19,306 nt of DNA from Desulfarculales bacterium UBA702 (GTDB lineage Bacteria; Desulfobacterota; Syntrophobacteria; Syntrophobacterales; Syntrophobacteraceae), in assembly GCA_002298165.1 (NCBI GenBank), contig DBMI01000054.1, positions 1-19,306 of the forward strand, in the 5' to 3' direction. The notes below the pieces were generated by a model, which saw only the letters and a program-made list of their open reading frames with translations, had not been told where the DNA came from and searched no databases. Both the position numbers and the translations under genes were made by a program. The first letter of the stretch is position 1. The number at the start of each line of letters is the position of its first letter. Shown here piece by piece: positions 1-8,707 of the stretch.

Positions 1-1
1 C

Positions 2-106
2 AATCGTTTTAATGAGGAAGGACGACCTGTCCGTCTTGGTCCAATTACCCTCAACATCGCACAGGTCATTGTCAACGTGTTGCCTTCTGAATATATCAGC
101 AAGTGA
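2..106 (+). CDS. 3' end of an unidentified gene (partial)
   Basis: An open frame enters from the left edge and ends at TGA 104-106, giving 34 residues (NRFNEEGRPVRLGPITLNIA, then QVIVNVLPSEYISK). The composition is protein-like, with alternating hydrophobic residues and few rare residues, and the stop is followed by a gap before the next strong ribosome site. I do not recognise the family. It could be a chance open frame, because only about 100 bases are visible. Confidence 0.4.
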   Translation, partial: NRFNEEGRPVRLGPITLNIAQVIVNVLPSEYISK

Positions 107-223
107 ACTGATGCAAAAGGCCAAGGGCAAAAGTTCACGAAAGCTTCTGATGGAGTTTCAGCGTGTGCGTAAGCAATGTTGGGCTTTCAGCCATCATCAT
201 TTTGTCCCCCCGGAGGCAGCGTA

Positions 224-1000
224 ATGGAACATGAATCGATCCTCGACCACCCCACCCTTTCCGCGCGGCTCTTCTACGCATGGCCCAACCGGTTTCCCGA
301 CCCGTTCTTCGTCCAAGGAAAGGCGGGAAAACTGGGATGCTGGTACAACCGGGCGTTTCCCTCTGGCCTGACCATGATCCACTTCCACGGCAACGGCGAG
401 ACCGTGGCCGATTATCTGGATACCTTTGCCGGGCATATCGCCGCCCTGGGGATGAACCTGCTTCTCGCGGAGTACCGCGGCTACGGCATGTCGGACGGAG
501 AGCCGAGCATTGCAGCCATGCTGGATGACATCCCGGCAATCTTGGAAGCAAGCGGCGTGGAGCCGTCGCGCCTGATCTTTTTCGGCCGTTCCCTCGGTTC
601 AATCTTTGCGGCCCATGCCGCCTTTCTCTATCCCCACGCAGCCGGGCTGGTGCTGGAAAGCGGCATTGCCGACCCGCTGGAGCGGGTACTGTTGCGTGTG
701 GAGCCTTGGCAGTTGGATACCACACTGGACGTACTGCAAGCAGAAACCGACAGGGTATTAAACCAAAGGCAAAAGCTGGCTGAATTCCGGGGCCGGACAT
801 TGGTAATGCACACCCGCAACGACGATATCGTCCCCTTCACCCACGGCGTGCAACTTCACGCCTGGGCTGCCGAGCCAAAAGAACTGGTGGTTTTCGAGCG
901 GGGAGATCACAACAACATCATGGAAGTAAACAGGGAAGCGTATTTTGAGCACGTGGAAAGGTTTTCGCGAATGTGTCTGTCTAACGGAAGTGAAACGTGA
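224..1000 (+). CDS. alpha/beta hydrolase, serine hydrolase superfamily
   Basis: A 258-residue cytoplasmic hydrolase of the alpha/beta fold, close to the BEM46/ABHD13-type group (COG1073-like). HGNGE at residues 55-59 forms the oxyanion-hole loop. The nucleophile elbow is GRSLG (Ser123). The acid is Asp200 or Asp201 in RNDD, and the catalytic His is His229 in GDHNN. There is no signal peptide or membrane segment. I chose ATG 224 because GGAGG lies about 8 bases upstream; the frame is open back to 176 but without a better site. A short open frame ends at TAA 222-224 and overlaps this start as TAATG, so translation could be coupled, though that small frame is itself doubtful. The substrate cannot be told from sequence. 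Confidence 0.88.
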   Translation: MEHESILDHPTLSARLFYAWPNRFPDPFFVQGKAGKLGCWYNRAFPSGLTMIHFHGNGETVADYLDTFAGHIAALGMNLLLAEYRGYGMSDGEPSIAAMLDDIPAILEASGVEPSRLIFFGRSLGSIFAAHAAFLYPHAAGLVLESGIADPLERVLLRVEPWQLDTTLDVLQAETDRVLNQRQKLAEFRGRTLVMHTRNDDIVPFTHGVQLHAWAAEPKELVVFERGDHNNIMEVNREAYFEHVERFSRMCLSNGSET

Positions 1001-1010
1001 TTATGTATAA

Positions 1011-1044
1011 AAAAAGCCTCCCTTTCAGAGAAAAGGAGGCTTTT
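1011..1044. terminator. bidirectional intrinsic terminator
   Basis: AAGCCTCC and GGAGGCTT form a stem around a short loop. The stem is flanked by an A-run on the left and a T-run on the right, so it can stop transcription from both sides. It lies between the convergent hydrolase gene and the ferritin-like gene. Confidence 0.85.
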
Positions 1045-1071
1045 CAAACTGTTTGACACATGACGATGCGA

Positions 1072-1536
1072 TTAGAGGTTCTTTTTGATTTCCGATAACT
1101 GCGCGAAGTGCTTGCGCTCTTCATCAATGATGGAGTCAATTGCCTTCTGGTCGTCGCCGTTAACGAAGGCCTTCAGTTCGGTGTAATACAGAATGGCGTC
1201 CATTTCCCTCTGAATGGCGAATTCCAGGGCACTGGCAACGTCGATGGCTTTCGTCATCGAAACTTCCTCGGTGAAAAACACCTTACCATCAATGTAGTTG
1301 TGCAGATATGCCAGATACTCGCCCGGATAATCTTCGGTCGGCTCATAAAGGGTTACTTTGGAAAGAAATTTTTCAAATGTTTTCTTATGCTCTGCCTCTT
1401 CGGAGGCCAGGTATTCGAATAATTTTTTTGCCTCGGACTTATCGGAAAGCTCGGCGGCTTTACGATAAAACAGCCCCCCATTCTCTTCCATACGTACGGC
1501 AAACTGCAAAACGTCACTAGCTGCAAACAGGCTCAT
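1072..1536 (-). CDS. rubrerythrin-like / ferritin-like diiron protein
   Basis: A 154-residue four-helix ferritin-like protein of the COG1633 type. Diiron ligands are visible: Glu17 or Glu18 in helix 1, ExxH at Glu47-His50 (EEAEH), Glu105 or Glu111 in helix 3, and ExxH at Glu140-His143 (DEERKH). It lacks the C-terminal rubredoxin domain of classical rubrerythrin. Such proteins are usually linked to peroxide defence or iron handling in anaerobes; its exact reaction is not shown here. ATG 1536 has AAGGAG just upstream. The frame is open back to 1584, but that part would lie inside the leader. A sigma70-type promoter sits 35-65 bases upstream, so the gene is probably transcribed alone and ends at the shared terminator. 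Confidence 0.87.
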   Translation of the reverse strand: MSLFAASDVLQFAVRMEENGGLFYRKAAELSDKSEAKKLFEYLASEEAEHKKTFEKFLSKVTLYEPTEDYPGEYLAYLHNYIDGKVFFTEEVSMTKAIDVASALEFAIQREMDAILYYTELKAFVNGDDQKAIDSIIDEERKHFAQLSEIKKNL

Positions 1537-1571
1537 TTGAACTCCTTTCCGTATGCTTTTTTTGTGTTTGG

Positions 1572-1600
1572 ATATTATCATCACATATCATGGGTGTCAA
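1572..1600 (-). promoter_or_regulatory. sigma70-type promoter of the ferritin-like gene
   Basis: A perfect -35 TTGACA (1600-1595) and -10 TAATAT (1577-1572) are separated by exactly 17 bases. The leader to ATG 1536 would be about 30 bases and carries the AAGGAG site. Confidence 0.7.
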
Positions 1601-1804
1601 TCGGCATTGATCCTCGGAACTCCTCAGTATGAGAATAATTTTTTTATTCCAAGCGACATCTTGGGCGACACCGGCAATGTAATTCCGGTTTCGAATAAAA
1701 GATGATGTCAAGGCGGCAAGGAAGAAAACGGCGAGGCATACGAATAGTACGTTAAGGAGCCTTCGACAAGCCAACGCAGAGAGCGCTTTGATGTTGAATT
1801 GGAA

Positions 1805-3154
1805 TTACACCTCTATCCTGAATTCTGCGCCCTCGCCAATATTGCGCACACTAAGCCTGCCGCCCATGTTCTTCTCGATGATGGTCTTGGACATGAACAG
1901 CCCGACTCCGGTACCTGCCTGCGGCCCTTTGGTTGTGAAGTAAGGATCGAATATCTTGCCCATAATCTCCCCGGGCACACCGCCGGCGTTGTCGGAAATG
2001 GTTACGACAGCCCTGCCACCTTCAGTGAATATGTTGATCGTTACCTTTGCGCCGACGATTTTCCTCTCAAGCAGGACATCCCTGGCATTGTTCAGGACAT
2101 TGAGAAGAACCTGTGCGTATTCGTTGCGATATCCGAAAATGACCGGATCGGACTTGGTAGAGACTTCGATAGCGATATCCTGATTCCTGAAACTGTCTTC
2201 CATAAGTGACAAGGTACCCGCAAGTACCGTCTGCAACTTGAAATCGGCCTTTTCCTTATCCGGCCTTAAGTAGCCCTTGAAATCGTCTATGGTGCGGGAC
2301 ATGTGCAGAATGAGATCCATCGCCTGCGACACCCTATTCTCCAGATACGCCCTGTCAAACTCGCCCATATCATAAAAGAGGAACAATTGCTGAATAATCA
2401 GCCCGAGAGCGTTCAGAGGCTGACGCCACTGGTGGGCGATATTGCTGATCATCTCTCCCATGGCAGCCTGGCGGCTCTGCAGAATGAGTATTTGATCTTT
2501 TTCGCGAATTTCCTCAGTCCGTTCCGCGACCCGTTTTCCAAGCTCTTCATTCAGCTCGTTCAACGACTTTTCAGCCTGCTTGCGATCAGAGATGTCGCTC
2601 AGCACGACTCGCACTACAGGCTCGTCTTCGTCGCAGCACCCCGGATTTGTCGCGGAGCACTGCTCGATACTGGCCGCCAGATGCACCCAGAATGCGCTTT
2701 TGTCACTTTTCACCATCCGCAGTTCGCAGTCCTGCGGCCCTCCGCTCTCCAAAAGCTCTTTACGGTGCAGACTATAGAGTTCTTGATCTTCCTTGAGGAT
2801 CAGTCGGCTGATCGGCTGCCCGACCAGCGCGCTCCGCTCCACACCAAGCATGGTCGCGGCGGCCAGGTTGGCCTCCCGGATCACCCCTTTCCCGCTTAAG
2901 GTCAGATAGCCGACCGGCGCCAGGTCATACAGATCGAAGTAGCGCGCCCGCGAGCATTCCAGCTCATGCTGAGTACGGCGCAATTCCTCGTTCTGCATCT
3001 CCAGTTCGATCTGATGAACACGCAGTTCGTGAACAAGCTCCTGTTCCTGTTTTGATAGAGTGCGAGCGATTTCGGTTGTATCCTCTCCGCCGCCCTCCTC
3101 TGCAAGGCGGCGCAATCTGGCAGTTTTATCCTTTCCTGATTTATGTTCAGTCAT
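1805..3154 (-). CDS. PAS-domain sensor histidine kinase
   Basis: A 449-residue soluble sensor kinase. An N-terminal helical stretch (about residues 30-70, rich in Glu, Gln and Arg) leads into one PAS domain (about 70-190, starting RYFDLYDLAPVGYLTL). A coiled coil (about 190-228) joins it to the catalytic core. The H-box is NIAHQWRQPLN with phospho-acceptor His241, the N-box is around Asn355 (NVLNNARD), the G1 box is DNAGG (Asp388), and the G2 box is GTGVGL (414-419). No transmembrane segment is seen, so the signal is probably intracellular. ATG 3154 follows GAGGTG at a good distance; a TTG six codons upstream is a weaker option. No response regulator is adjacent, so this is an orphan kinase in this window. 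Confidence 0.92.
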   Translation of the reverse strand: MTEHKSGKDKTARLRRLAEEGGGEDTTEIARTLSKQEQELVHELRVHQIELEMQNEELRRTQHELECSRARYFDLYDLAPVGYLTLSGKGVIREANLAAATMLGVERSALVGQPISRLILKEDQELYSLHRKELLESGGPQDCELRMVKSDKSAFWVHLAASIEQCSATNPGCCDEDEPVVRVVLSDISDRKQAEKSLNELNEELGKRVAERTEEIREKDQILILQSRQAAMGEMISNIAHQWRQPLNALGLIIQQLFLFYDMGEFDRAYLENRVSQAMDLILHMSRTIDDFKGYLRPDKEKADFKLQTVLAGTLSLMEDSFRNQDIAIEVSTKSDPVIFGYRNEYAQVLLNVLNNARDVLLERKIVGAKVTINIFTEGGRAVVTISDNAGGVPGEIMGKIFDPYFTTKGPQAGTGVGLFMSKTIIEKNMGGRLSVRNIGEGAEFRIEV

Positions 3155-3564
3155 ACTCGCACCTCGGTTCAATCCTGTCTATTCTATCATGCTGAAGTGT
3201 AACTTGTGACATCAAAGAAGCGCAACTATTCTGTTGCTTGTTAAGGGTCGAAGCCTCATTCGCGATGGGAGCTGCCTTCGCCGCAGATTGGAGCAGTCCA
3301 GCCAAAACCAGCAATGACGGCCGAACGATGCAAACTATAAGAACAAAGTTCGCGGGATGCCGGCCGATTGAGTTGATACTCACCAATATAATTTCATTAC
3401 ACTGAGATGTTGCGTGTAACATGGAAGAATCGCAACACTTATGTGGCATGCAGCACATTCTCTGCTCAAATTCGAAGCCCACCATCAGTCCAAAGTAGCC
3501 ATAACATATTGTAATTATTGATATTTATAAACTCAACGCCACATCATTCCGGCTGGCATGGAAG
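3155..3564. other. 410-base intergenic region between divergent genes
   Basis: I see no convincing gene here. Two related blocks recur: GTGTAAC followed by CGCAAC at 3197-3226 and at 3414-3436. In both places CGCAAC lies near its reverse complement (GCAAC/GTTGC at 3222-3237; GTTGCG/CGCAAC at 3409-3436). These could be operator half-sites for the kinase gene or its neighbour. The right end (3495-3535) is AT-rich and may hold a promoter, but no clean -35/-10 pair stands out. Confidence 0.4.
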
Positions 3565-4143
3565 ATGCTCACTATATGCCGATGGAAAACGCGCGATTTT
3601 CTCTCACAGCAAAATCTCTTAGATCAGGTTTCCCCGTTTGTAACTTTCTTCCGAGATTTGAAGATGTTTGACCGTGGCACTGGAGAGATACCCAAAGTCA
3701 CTAAATCAGCGGCAGCGATCAGCCATTGGCTAAGGTATGATATTACCGACGTTCCGGTCGAAATAACCAGGTTGAGTCTCCAGTCTTACACACAGCCTGT
3801 TTCAGAGGATGGAACACTGCCCATGAAGCTTTTTGGCCAACCCTTGAATTTCAAACGTATCACTGAGAAAGGGATTCAATGGCTGATCTGCATTGCCGAG
3901 GGCGATGATCTTGTGGATCAGGATGCGGCTCTTGCTCCTCTCGCTCTTGTGGATGCGGAGGTGACCGTATTCCCAAAGGGACATGCCTCGATGGCCACTT
4001 TCTGGTCCGCACCGGCCTCGGGATGCAGTCTTGAGACAAAGGATGCAGATGAGTGTGCCATCAAGCGAAAGTATAGGCCCAATTCCATCGAAGGGAAATC
4101 ACGCGGCCCTGTTCGCTTCCACCTTGACCTCGAGGAAAACTGA
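3565..4143 (+). pseudogene. PHA-synthase-like protein, C-terminal part only
   Basis: The 192 residues resemble the C-terminal half of a poly(3-hydroxyalkanoate) synthase-like alpha/beta hydrolase. Seen: a lid-like region (FFRDLKMFDRGTG, HWLRYDITDVPVE), then the catalytic Asp loop ICIAEGDDLVD (Asp114/115) and the catalytic His loop VFPKGHASM (His140). The nucleophile Cys/Ser elbow and the whole N-terminal half, normally about 300 or more residues upstream, are absent. The upstream 400 bases do not encode them. The frame is open back to about 3505 and no ribosome site decides a start, so the true 5' limit is uncertain. The protein most likely is a truncated relic and inactive alone. The alternative is a short accessory protein kept for binding. 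The family call is from remembered sequence patterns. Confidence 0.6.
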
Positions 4144-4204
4144 ACGAGAAACACAAATGGACGATTCGTGCAGACTTGCAGCGGATAGGAATCAAGGAGG
4201 CATA

Positions 4205-4378
4205 GTGGGAGAGACAATTAAACTGTCTGTTAAACAGGAAAAGCACTTCTTCAATCTAGAATGTGAGGAGGAAGCCGAGAAAATGATCAAGCGAGGGGTA
4301 GCGCCTTGGAGAGCTTTGGAAGAGGCCCGTAAAATCGTCGAAAAACGCCGGTTTAAAAGTAAGGCAAAAGAACAATAG
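4205..4378 (+). CDS. small helical protein of unknown function
   Basis: A 57-residue basic protein starting at GTG 4205, directly after a near-perfect AAGGAGG. It begins GETIKLSVKQEKHFFNLECE and continues with two charged helices, ending in a Lys/Arg-rich tail (EKRRFKSKAKEQ). An upstream ATG at 4157 in the same frame has only a weak ribosome site. It lies about 60 bases after the PHA-synthase-like fragment and about 60 bases before malate synthase, on the same strand, so it may be the first gene of the glyoxylate operon. I do not recognise a family. Confidence 0.6.
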   Translation: MGETIKLSVKQEKHFFNLECEEEAEKMIKRGVAPWRALEEARKIVEKRRFKSKAKEQ

Positions 4379-4436
4379 GTTGTCTGGTCGTTTAGGAAAA
4401 TTTGCTGCCTCAGGAGCTTGGCATTAGGAGGATGAA

Positions 4437-6035
4437 ATGTTGGTGTATGCGACCCCCAAAGAGACCACGGCGTCTCCACCGACCGGTGATGATTACGTCC
4501 CGGGGAGATACCATCCGCTGGACGGAATCTCTGAAGATTTCCTGGAATTCCTGCTTCCCCTGCACAAAGAATTCACCCCGAGACAACAGACGCTTTCTGC
4601 CAAGCGCATAAACATGCTCGAGAAGTCCCTCGGTGGCCGAAAGCCGGATCATCTACCTCCCTCGGAGGCGACGACGATCGAATGGAAGGTTGAACTCCCG
4701 GAGTGGTGCCGGGACCAGAGAAACCAGATGACAGGCCCGGCCGATGACAGTGAACTGGCGGTCAAGATGCTGAATTCCGGAGCGCCGGGCGTGATGTTGG
4801 ACCTGGAGGATTCACTGGCCAATTTGTGGCCGAATCGGAGCTTGGGCATCCACAACATACTGGAGGCGCTCCGTGGCAAGCTGACCTATTTCGATGCAAA
4901 GCTCAACCGGATGGTTTCCATAAAGCCGAGCGACACGGTCATTTGGCTGAGGCCAAGAGGGTTGCATATGAGCCAGGCCGGTATTTTTCCCGACACATCG
5001 GAACTGGTGGCCGCATCCCTGTTCGATACGGCCATGATAGTCTACGGAATAGACCCCAGCGTTTTGAAGCATCCCCTCTCGTTCTATATACCTAAGACAG
5101 AATCCGCGGAGGAAGCCCTGTGGTGGCGTGATCTGTTCCGTGCCCTGGCCGGGCCAAAAGGTCTGCCCGAAGACTACATTAAGTGCATGGCGCTTGTGGA
5201 ATCACATCCGTTCGCGTTTCAGATGGAAGAATTTGCCTACAATCTAAAGGAGCATATTCTCGGACTAAACCTTGGCAGGTGGGATTACATGGCCAGCCTC
5301 ATCCACTTCAATTTGAACGATCCCCACTGGGTCCTGCCCGACCGCAACACTATCCCTCACGACGTCCTCTTTTTCCAGAACCTGCGCGAACTATTGACCG
5401 CGCTTTGCCACAAGCACGGCATGCTGGCCATCGGCGGTATGACCGCACTGTATCCAAGCAGGATCGACCCCGAACTCAATGAGCGTGCACTCAAGGTACT
5501 TGCCGAAGACAAGAAGAACGAAGCCAACTGTCTGATGGATGGCGCATGGACGGGCCATCCCGATCAGAACGACATTGCTGTCAACCAGTTTCCCTTCCCG
5601 AACCAGCACGGTGCGAGAAAGCCCGGGGAGGAGCGCCATCCTGACCTGAGGCCCGAGCCCGAAGGCGTGGGAAAAATCAGTCTGGACGGCACCCGCGCCG
5701 CAGTGAGGACCGTCATCCGTTACCGTTATGGCGTGTTGAACGGAAAAGGTGCGACTCTTCTGGATGGCTACATGGAGGATTTGGCGACAGACCGCATTTA
5801 CCGCCTGATGATCGCCCAGCGCATGCTCAATAGAGACAAGGTTAAGATCGTCGACAGAAACGGCATTCCAGTCGACCATACACCGGAGTTTATCTCAAAC
5901 CTGTTCGACGAGGAACTCGACCGTATACTGCATGAGCTTCCGCGGGACACGGATGCAGAGCTGATCGCAAAATACCGGCAGGCAAGGTCGCTCAGCGAGG
6001 ACATGATAGCCCGCAGGCAGTTCAATCCGCTTTGA
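4437..6035 (+). CDS. aceB: malate synthase, isoform A type
   Basis: A 532-residue enzyme of usual malate synthase A length. It condenses glyoxylate and acetyl-CoA to malate in the second step of the glyoxylate bypass. Landmarks: MTGPADD at about 98-104, the acid patch MLDLEDS at 120-126, the glyoxylate-binding Arg in LRPRGLH (Arg172/174), a metal-ligand Glu255 in VESHPFAF, GRWDY at 280-284, and the probable catalytic base Asp448 in YMEDLATDRI. The segment DGAWTGHPD (368-376) matches the family's DGTWVAHP block, but several inner blocks differ from the enterobacterial enzyme, so this is a divergent branch. ATG 4437 has AGGAGG 5-8 bases upstream. It is followed after 82 bases by isocitrate lyase, with no terminator between them. 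Confidence 0.95.
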   Translation: MLVYATPKETTASPPTGDDYVPGRYHPLDGISEDFLEFLLPLHKEFTPRQQTLSAKRINMLEKSLGGRKPDHLPPSEATTIEWKVELPEWCRDQRNQMTGPADDSELAVKMLNSGAPGVMLDLEDSLANLWPNRSLGIHNILEALRGKLTYFDAKLNRMVSIKPSDTVIWLRPRGLHMSQAGIFPDTSELVAASLFDTAMIVYGIDPSVLKHPLSFYIPKTESAEEALWWRDLFRALAGPKGLPEDYIKCMALVESHPFAFQMEEFAYNLKEHILGLNLGRWDYMASLIHFNLNDPHWVLPDRNTIPHDVLFFQNLRELLTALCHKHGMLAIGGMTALYPSRIDPELNERALKVLAEDKKNEANCLMDGAWTGHPDQNDIAVNQFPFPNQHGARKPGEERHPDLRPEPEGVGKISLDGTRAAVRTVIRYRYGVLNGKGATLLDGYMEDLATDRIYRLMIAQRMLNRDKVKIVDRNGIPVDHTPEFISNLFDEELDRILHELPRDTDAELIAKYRQARSLSEDMIARRQFNPL

Positions 6036-6117
6036 TGCAGTTTCAAGGAGCTTCCATCAACTGTATTGCTGCCGGTGAAGAAAGCTCTTGCGCGGCAGTA
6101 CAACCGGAGGGATCGCA

Positions 6118-7434
6118 ATGATTAGCACAGACAGGCAATTCTCGGAGCTTGACCTTCAATGGGACCAGGATGATCGCTGGAAAGGCATTCGCCGCCCCTA
6201 TACCGTAGCGGATGTGCTGAAGCTCCGCGGCTCAATGCGGATCGAGCACACCCTGGCAACCCATGGGGCGCAAAGGCTATGGAAGTTGCTCCACAGTGAG
6301 CCGTATATCGGCGCCCTTGGAGCACTGTCGGGCGGTCAGGCCGTACAGCAGGTACAAGCCGGGCTGCGGGCAATATATTGCAGCGGGTGGCAGGTTGCAG
6401 CCGACAGCAACAGCATCGGGCACACATACCCCGATCAGAGCCTCTATCCGGTGGACAGTGTCCCCAATCTCGTTCGTAGAATCAATAATGCCCTGCAGCG
6501 AGCCGACGAGATCCACCATCTGGAAGGAAACACCGAAAAGAGCTGGTTCGTGCCCATCGTAGCGGATGCGGAAGCCGGTTTCGGCGGAGTACTGAATGCT
6601 TTCGAGCTGATGAAAGCAATGATTGAGGCAGGGGCCGCCGCAGTCCACTTCGAAGACCAGCTCTCCTCGGCGAAGAAATGCGGACACATGGGGGGCAAGG
6701 TTTTGGTCTCGACGGCAGAGGCCATTCAGAAACTCGTTGCAGCACGGCTGGCGGCTGACGTGTATGGTGTGCCGACAGTTATCGTTGCAAGAACGGATGC
6801 AAACGCAGCCACACTTCTCACCAGCGACGTGGATGAGCGTGACCGGCCATTCCTTACCGGCCACAGGACCGTCGAAGGCTATTACTCCATCAGGAGCGGA
6901 CTCGAATCGGCGGTATCCCGTGCAATTTCATATGCTCCCTACGCCGACATGTTGTGGTGCGAAACATCCGAACCGAACCTGGCCGAAGCGCGCAGGTTTG
7001 CCGAATGTGTACATGCGGAATATCCCGGTAAGATCCTCGCGTACAACTGCTCTCCATCCTTCAACTGGAAGAAAAAGCTCGATGCGGCCACGATCGCCAA
7101 TTTCCAAAGCGAGCTGGCCGCCTATGGCTATAAGTTTCAGTTCGTGACCCTTGCCGGGTTTCATTCCTTGAACCTCGGCATGTTCGAACTGGCGCATGGT
7201 TACCGTGAGAAGGGCATGAGCGCATACTCGCAACTCCAGGAACTCGAATTCGACAGAGAAAAAGACGGATACCGCGCTGCAAAACACCAGGCTTTTGTCG
7301 GAACCGGCTACTTTGACGCAGTCGCCCAAACCATCAATCGGGTTGAGTTTTCCACGGCAGCACTGAAAGGTTCGACCGAGGAAGAACAATTCGAAACTGA
7401 AACTTCGATCAATTTGGACTCCATTCGTGTGTAG
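6118..7434 (+). CDS. aceA: isocitrate lyase
   Basis: A 438-residue enzyme that cleaves isocitrate into succinate and glyoxylate, the first step of the glyoxylate bypass. The family signature KKCGHMGGKVL lies at 186-196 with the catalytic Cys188. Also seen are the metal-binding region VADAEAGFGG (148-157), HFEDQ (177-181), ARTDANAATLL (224-234) and the substrate loop YNCSPSFNW (309-317). ATG 6118 has GGAGG six bases upstream; the frame is open to 6088 without a better site. It is encoded after malate synthase, so both steps are likely co-transcribed. The length matches the short bacterial class. No clear terminator follows the stop. Confidence 0.97.
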   Translation: MISTDRQFSELDLQWDQDDRWKGIRRPYTVADVLKLRGSMRIEHTLATHGAQRLWKLLHSEPYIGALGALSGGQAVQQVQAGLRAIYCSGWQVAADSNSIGHTYPDQSLYPVDSVPNLVRRINNALQRADEIHHLEGNTEKSWFVPIVADAEAGFGGVLNAFELMKAMIEAGAAAVHFEDQLSSAKKCGHMGGKVLVSTAEAIQKLVAARLAADVYGVPTVIVARTDANAATLLTSDVDERDRPFLTGHRTVEGYYSIRSGLESAVSRAISYAPYADMLWCETSEPNLAEARRFAECVHAEYPGKILAYNCSPSFNWKKKLDAATIANFQSELAAYGYKFQFVTLAGFHSLNLGMFELAHGYREKGMSAYSQLQELEFDREKDGYRAAKHQAFVGTGYFDAVAQTINRVEFSTAALKGSTEEEQFETETSINLDSIRV

Positions 7435-8596
7435 TAAATATGTATGGATGACGGATTGGCAAACTGGATACGGAGCCCGGCAGTAGTTTTACCTGGCTTC
7501 TGTTTGGATCGCTTTCCGGGGGCTGGGGAAGCTCTCCATGGACCAAGGCATTCCAAACCGCCGGCCTCAGCGGCACGCTGCTCGTCATCCGGGCATTGGA
7601 ATGCCGCGAGGTTGTCATCGATCTGGTGAGCTACTACCTCAACTACCTTTTGGCTCTGGGCACCGTCTGGGTACACGGAGACCTCACGCTTTGGCAGGCC
7701 TTGCCCGCTGGCATCTTGGCGCCCCTGGCGCCAGCCGTTTCCTGGCCCTCCTGTGGGAGAATACATAGATCGTCTCGTAGCACCGGAGTTTTCCATCGAG
7801 ATCGAAGACGAGACGATTCGGAAGATTACCATTTCACCCAGAGCCCCTGGAGCGAGTTGGAGGCTGCTGCCCGCATGATATGATATGGGAGTCCATGTTG
7901 TAAGGCGTTCACGGACTCTTTGCAACAGGAATTCGGCATCCTGTGCCGGGCTCGGGCTGGATGCGGCAGAGAATACCAAGTCCTTCCTTTTTCATGGAAA
8001 TCCTCGTCCGAAAGGCAACTGATCACTGCGATGTTGACCATTGCTTTTACCGAGATAATTTTCTTACTATATCGAAGGAATCGCCATAAGGTAATTTATC
8101 GTCCACGATTATGAGGTGCGGGGTTCGATGCGTGCCATGCGAGAGCTTTCTCCATGGTTGTGAGAATTTCAAAAGTTATGTCCGACTCGGCTGAGAAGAC
8201 CGATAAGAAGGCTACGAATTTTCGGGATTGACTGTAAACAAGGCGACTTGGAATATTTGTTATCCCATGATTTTAGATTTTCATTGATAGGACGCTCGAT
8301 GAAGGTTCTTCTTAACTTAGATAGGCGTGGTGCTGTCACCAAAGTGTACGGACAAGCAACGGCGCCCGTGCTTATGCGCTGAGTTACTATTCAAGGCACC
8401 CGATCCAGGGGTTCTATCCTGACGACGTTTTCCCTGATGTGTTCTCAGAGTGCAAACAAGCTCGACGGCATTGCACGCGGCATATCGCCAGTATAAAAAG
8501 CTGGCAGGCATGTTTGAGCAAAAATACGGGCCACCGACATCAGGTCGTTTAGCTTCTTCTCTGCCTCATCGCGTGCAAATTTCCTTGATTTGCCGA
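7435..8596. other. 1.16 kb without an intact gene; probable decayed sequence
   Basis: Several open frames overlap on both strands but none has a credible family match. The best candidate is plus-strand: a frame open from 7452 (TWLLFGSLSGGWGSSPW ... VVIDLVSYYLNYLLALG ... ALPAGILAPLAPAVSWP) reads like a membrane protein. After one frame change near 7740-7755 it continues as GEYIDRLVAPEFSIEIED ... SPRAPGASWRLLPA, ending at TGA about 7878. This looks like a frameshifted relic, but I cannot name it. On the minus strand a 51-codon frame (8445-8597) begins with CTG five bases after AAAGGAGG and reads IGKSRKFARDEAEKKLNDLM; it lacks a standard start codon. Nothing is recognised in the rest. Confidence 0.4.
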
Positions 8597-8707
8597 TCAG
8601 GTTTTCCTCCTTTCAGGGTAGGCTGCTTTTCGGCGAAGCACTTTCAGGGCATGGGTGAAGCTCCAAAAGGTTTCGGGAACACAGGGATACACAAGCAGGA
8701 TATTCAT
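8597..8707 (-). pseudogene. N-terminal relic of a B12-binding radical SAM protein
   Basis: ATG 8707 follows a strong GTGGAGGAATC ribosome site. The 36-residue product starts MNILLVYPCVPETFWSFTHA and continues LKVLRRKAAYPERRKT before TGA 8599-8597. The pattern VYPxxPxTFWSFxHALKxxxxKAA is the start of the cobalamin-binding domain of a radical SAM group (DUF4070-type), in which PPLGLLTVAAMLP normally follows. Here the reading frame leaves that pattern right after KAAYP and stops, so about 90 percent of the protein is missing. The family call comes from a remembered N-terminal motif. The start site is intact, so a short peptide could still be made. Confidence 0.5.

Noticed and set aside
135..800. 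221-codon minus-strand frame over the hydrolase gene
   Set aside because: Arg/Pro-rich shadow of the clear alpha/beta hydrolase; no domain and no ribosome site.
1517..1774. 85-codon minus-strand frame with a hydrophobic start (LLNVLFVCLAVFFLAALTSS)
   Set aside because: Looks like a membrane segment, but it overlaps the ferritin promoter and start and has no ribosome site; likely chance.
3147..3485. 112-codon minus-strand frame upstream of the histidine kinase
   Set aside because: Cys/His/Met-scattered composition, no ribosome site, overlaps the kinase start; treated as intergenic.
7308..7979. 223-codon minus-strand frame at the end of isocitrate lyase
   Set aside because: Overlaps the certain isocitrate lyase gene and has low-complexity Ser/Gly/Arg-rich composition; no family.
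8317..8530. Overlapping open frames on both strands (plus-strand SNGARAYALSYYSRHPIQ...)
   Set aside because: Readable stretches, but no start, no ribosome site on plus and no recognisable family.
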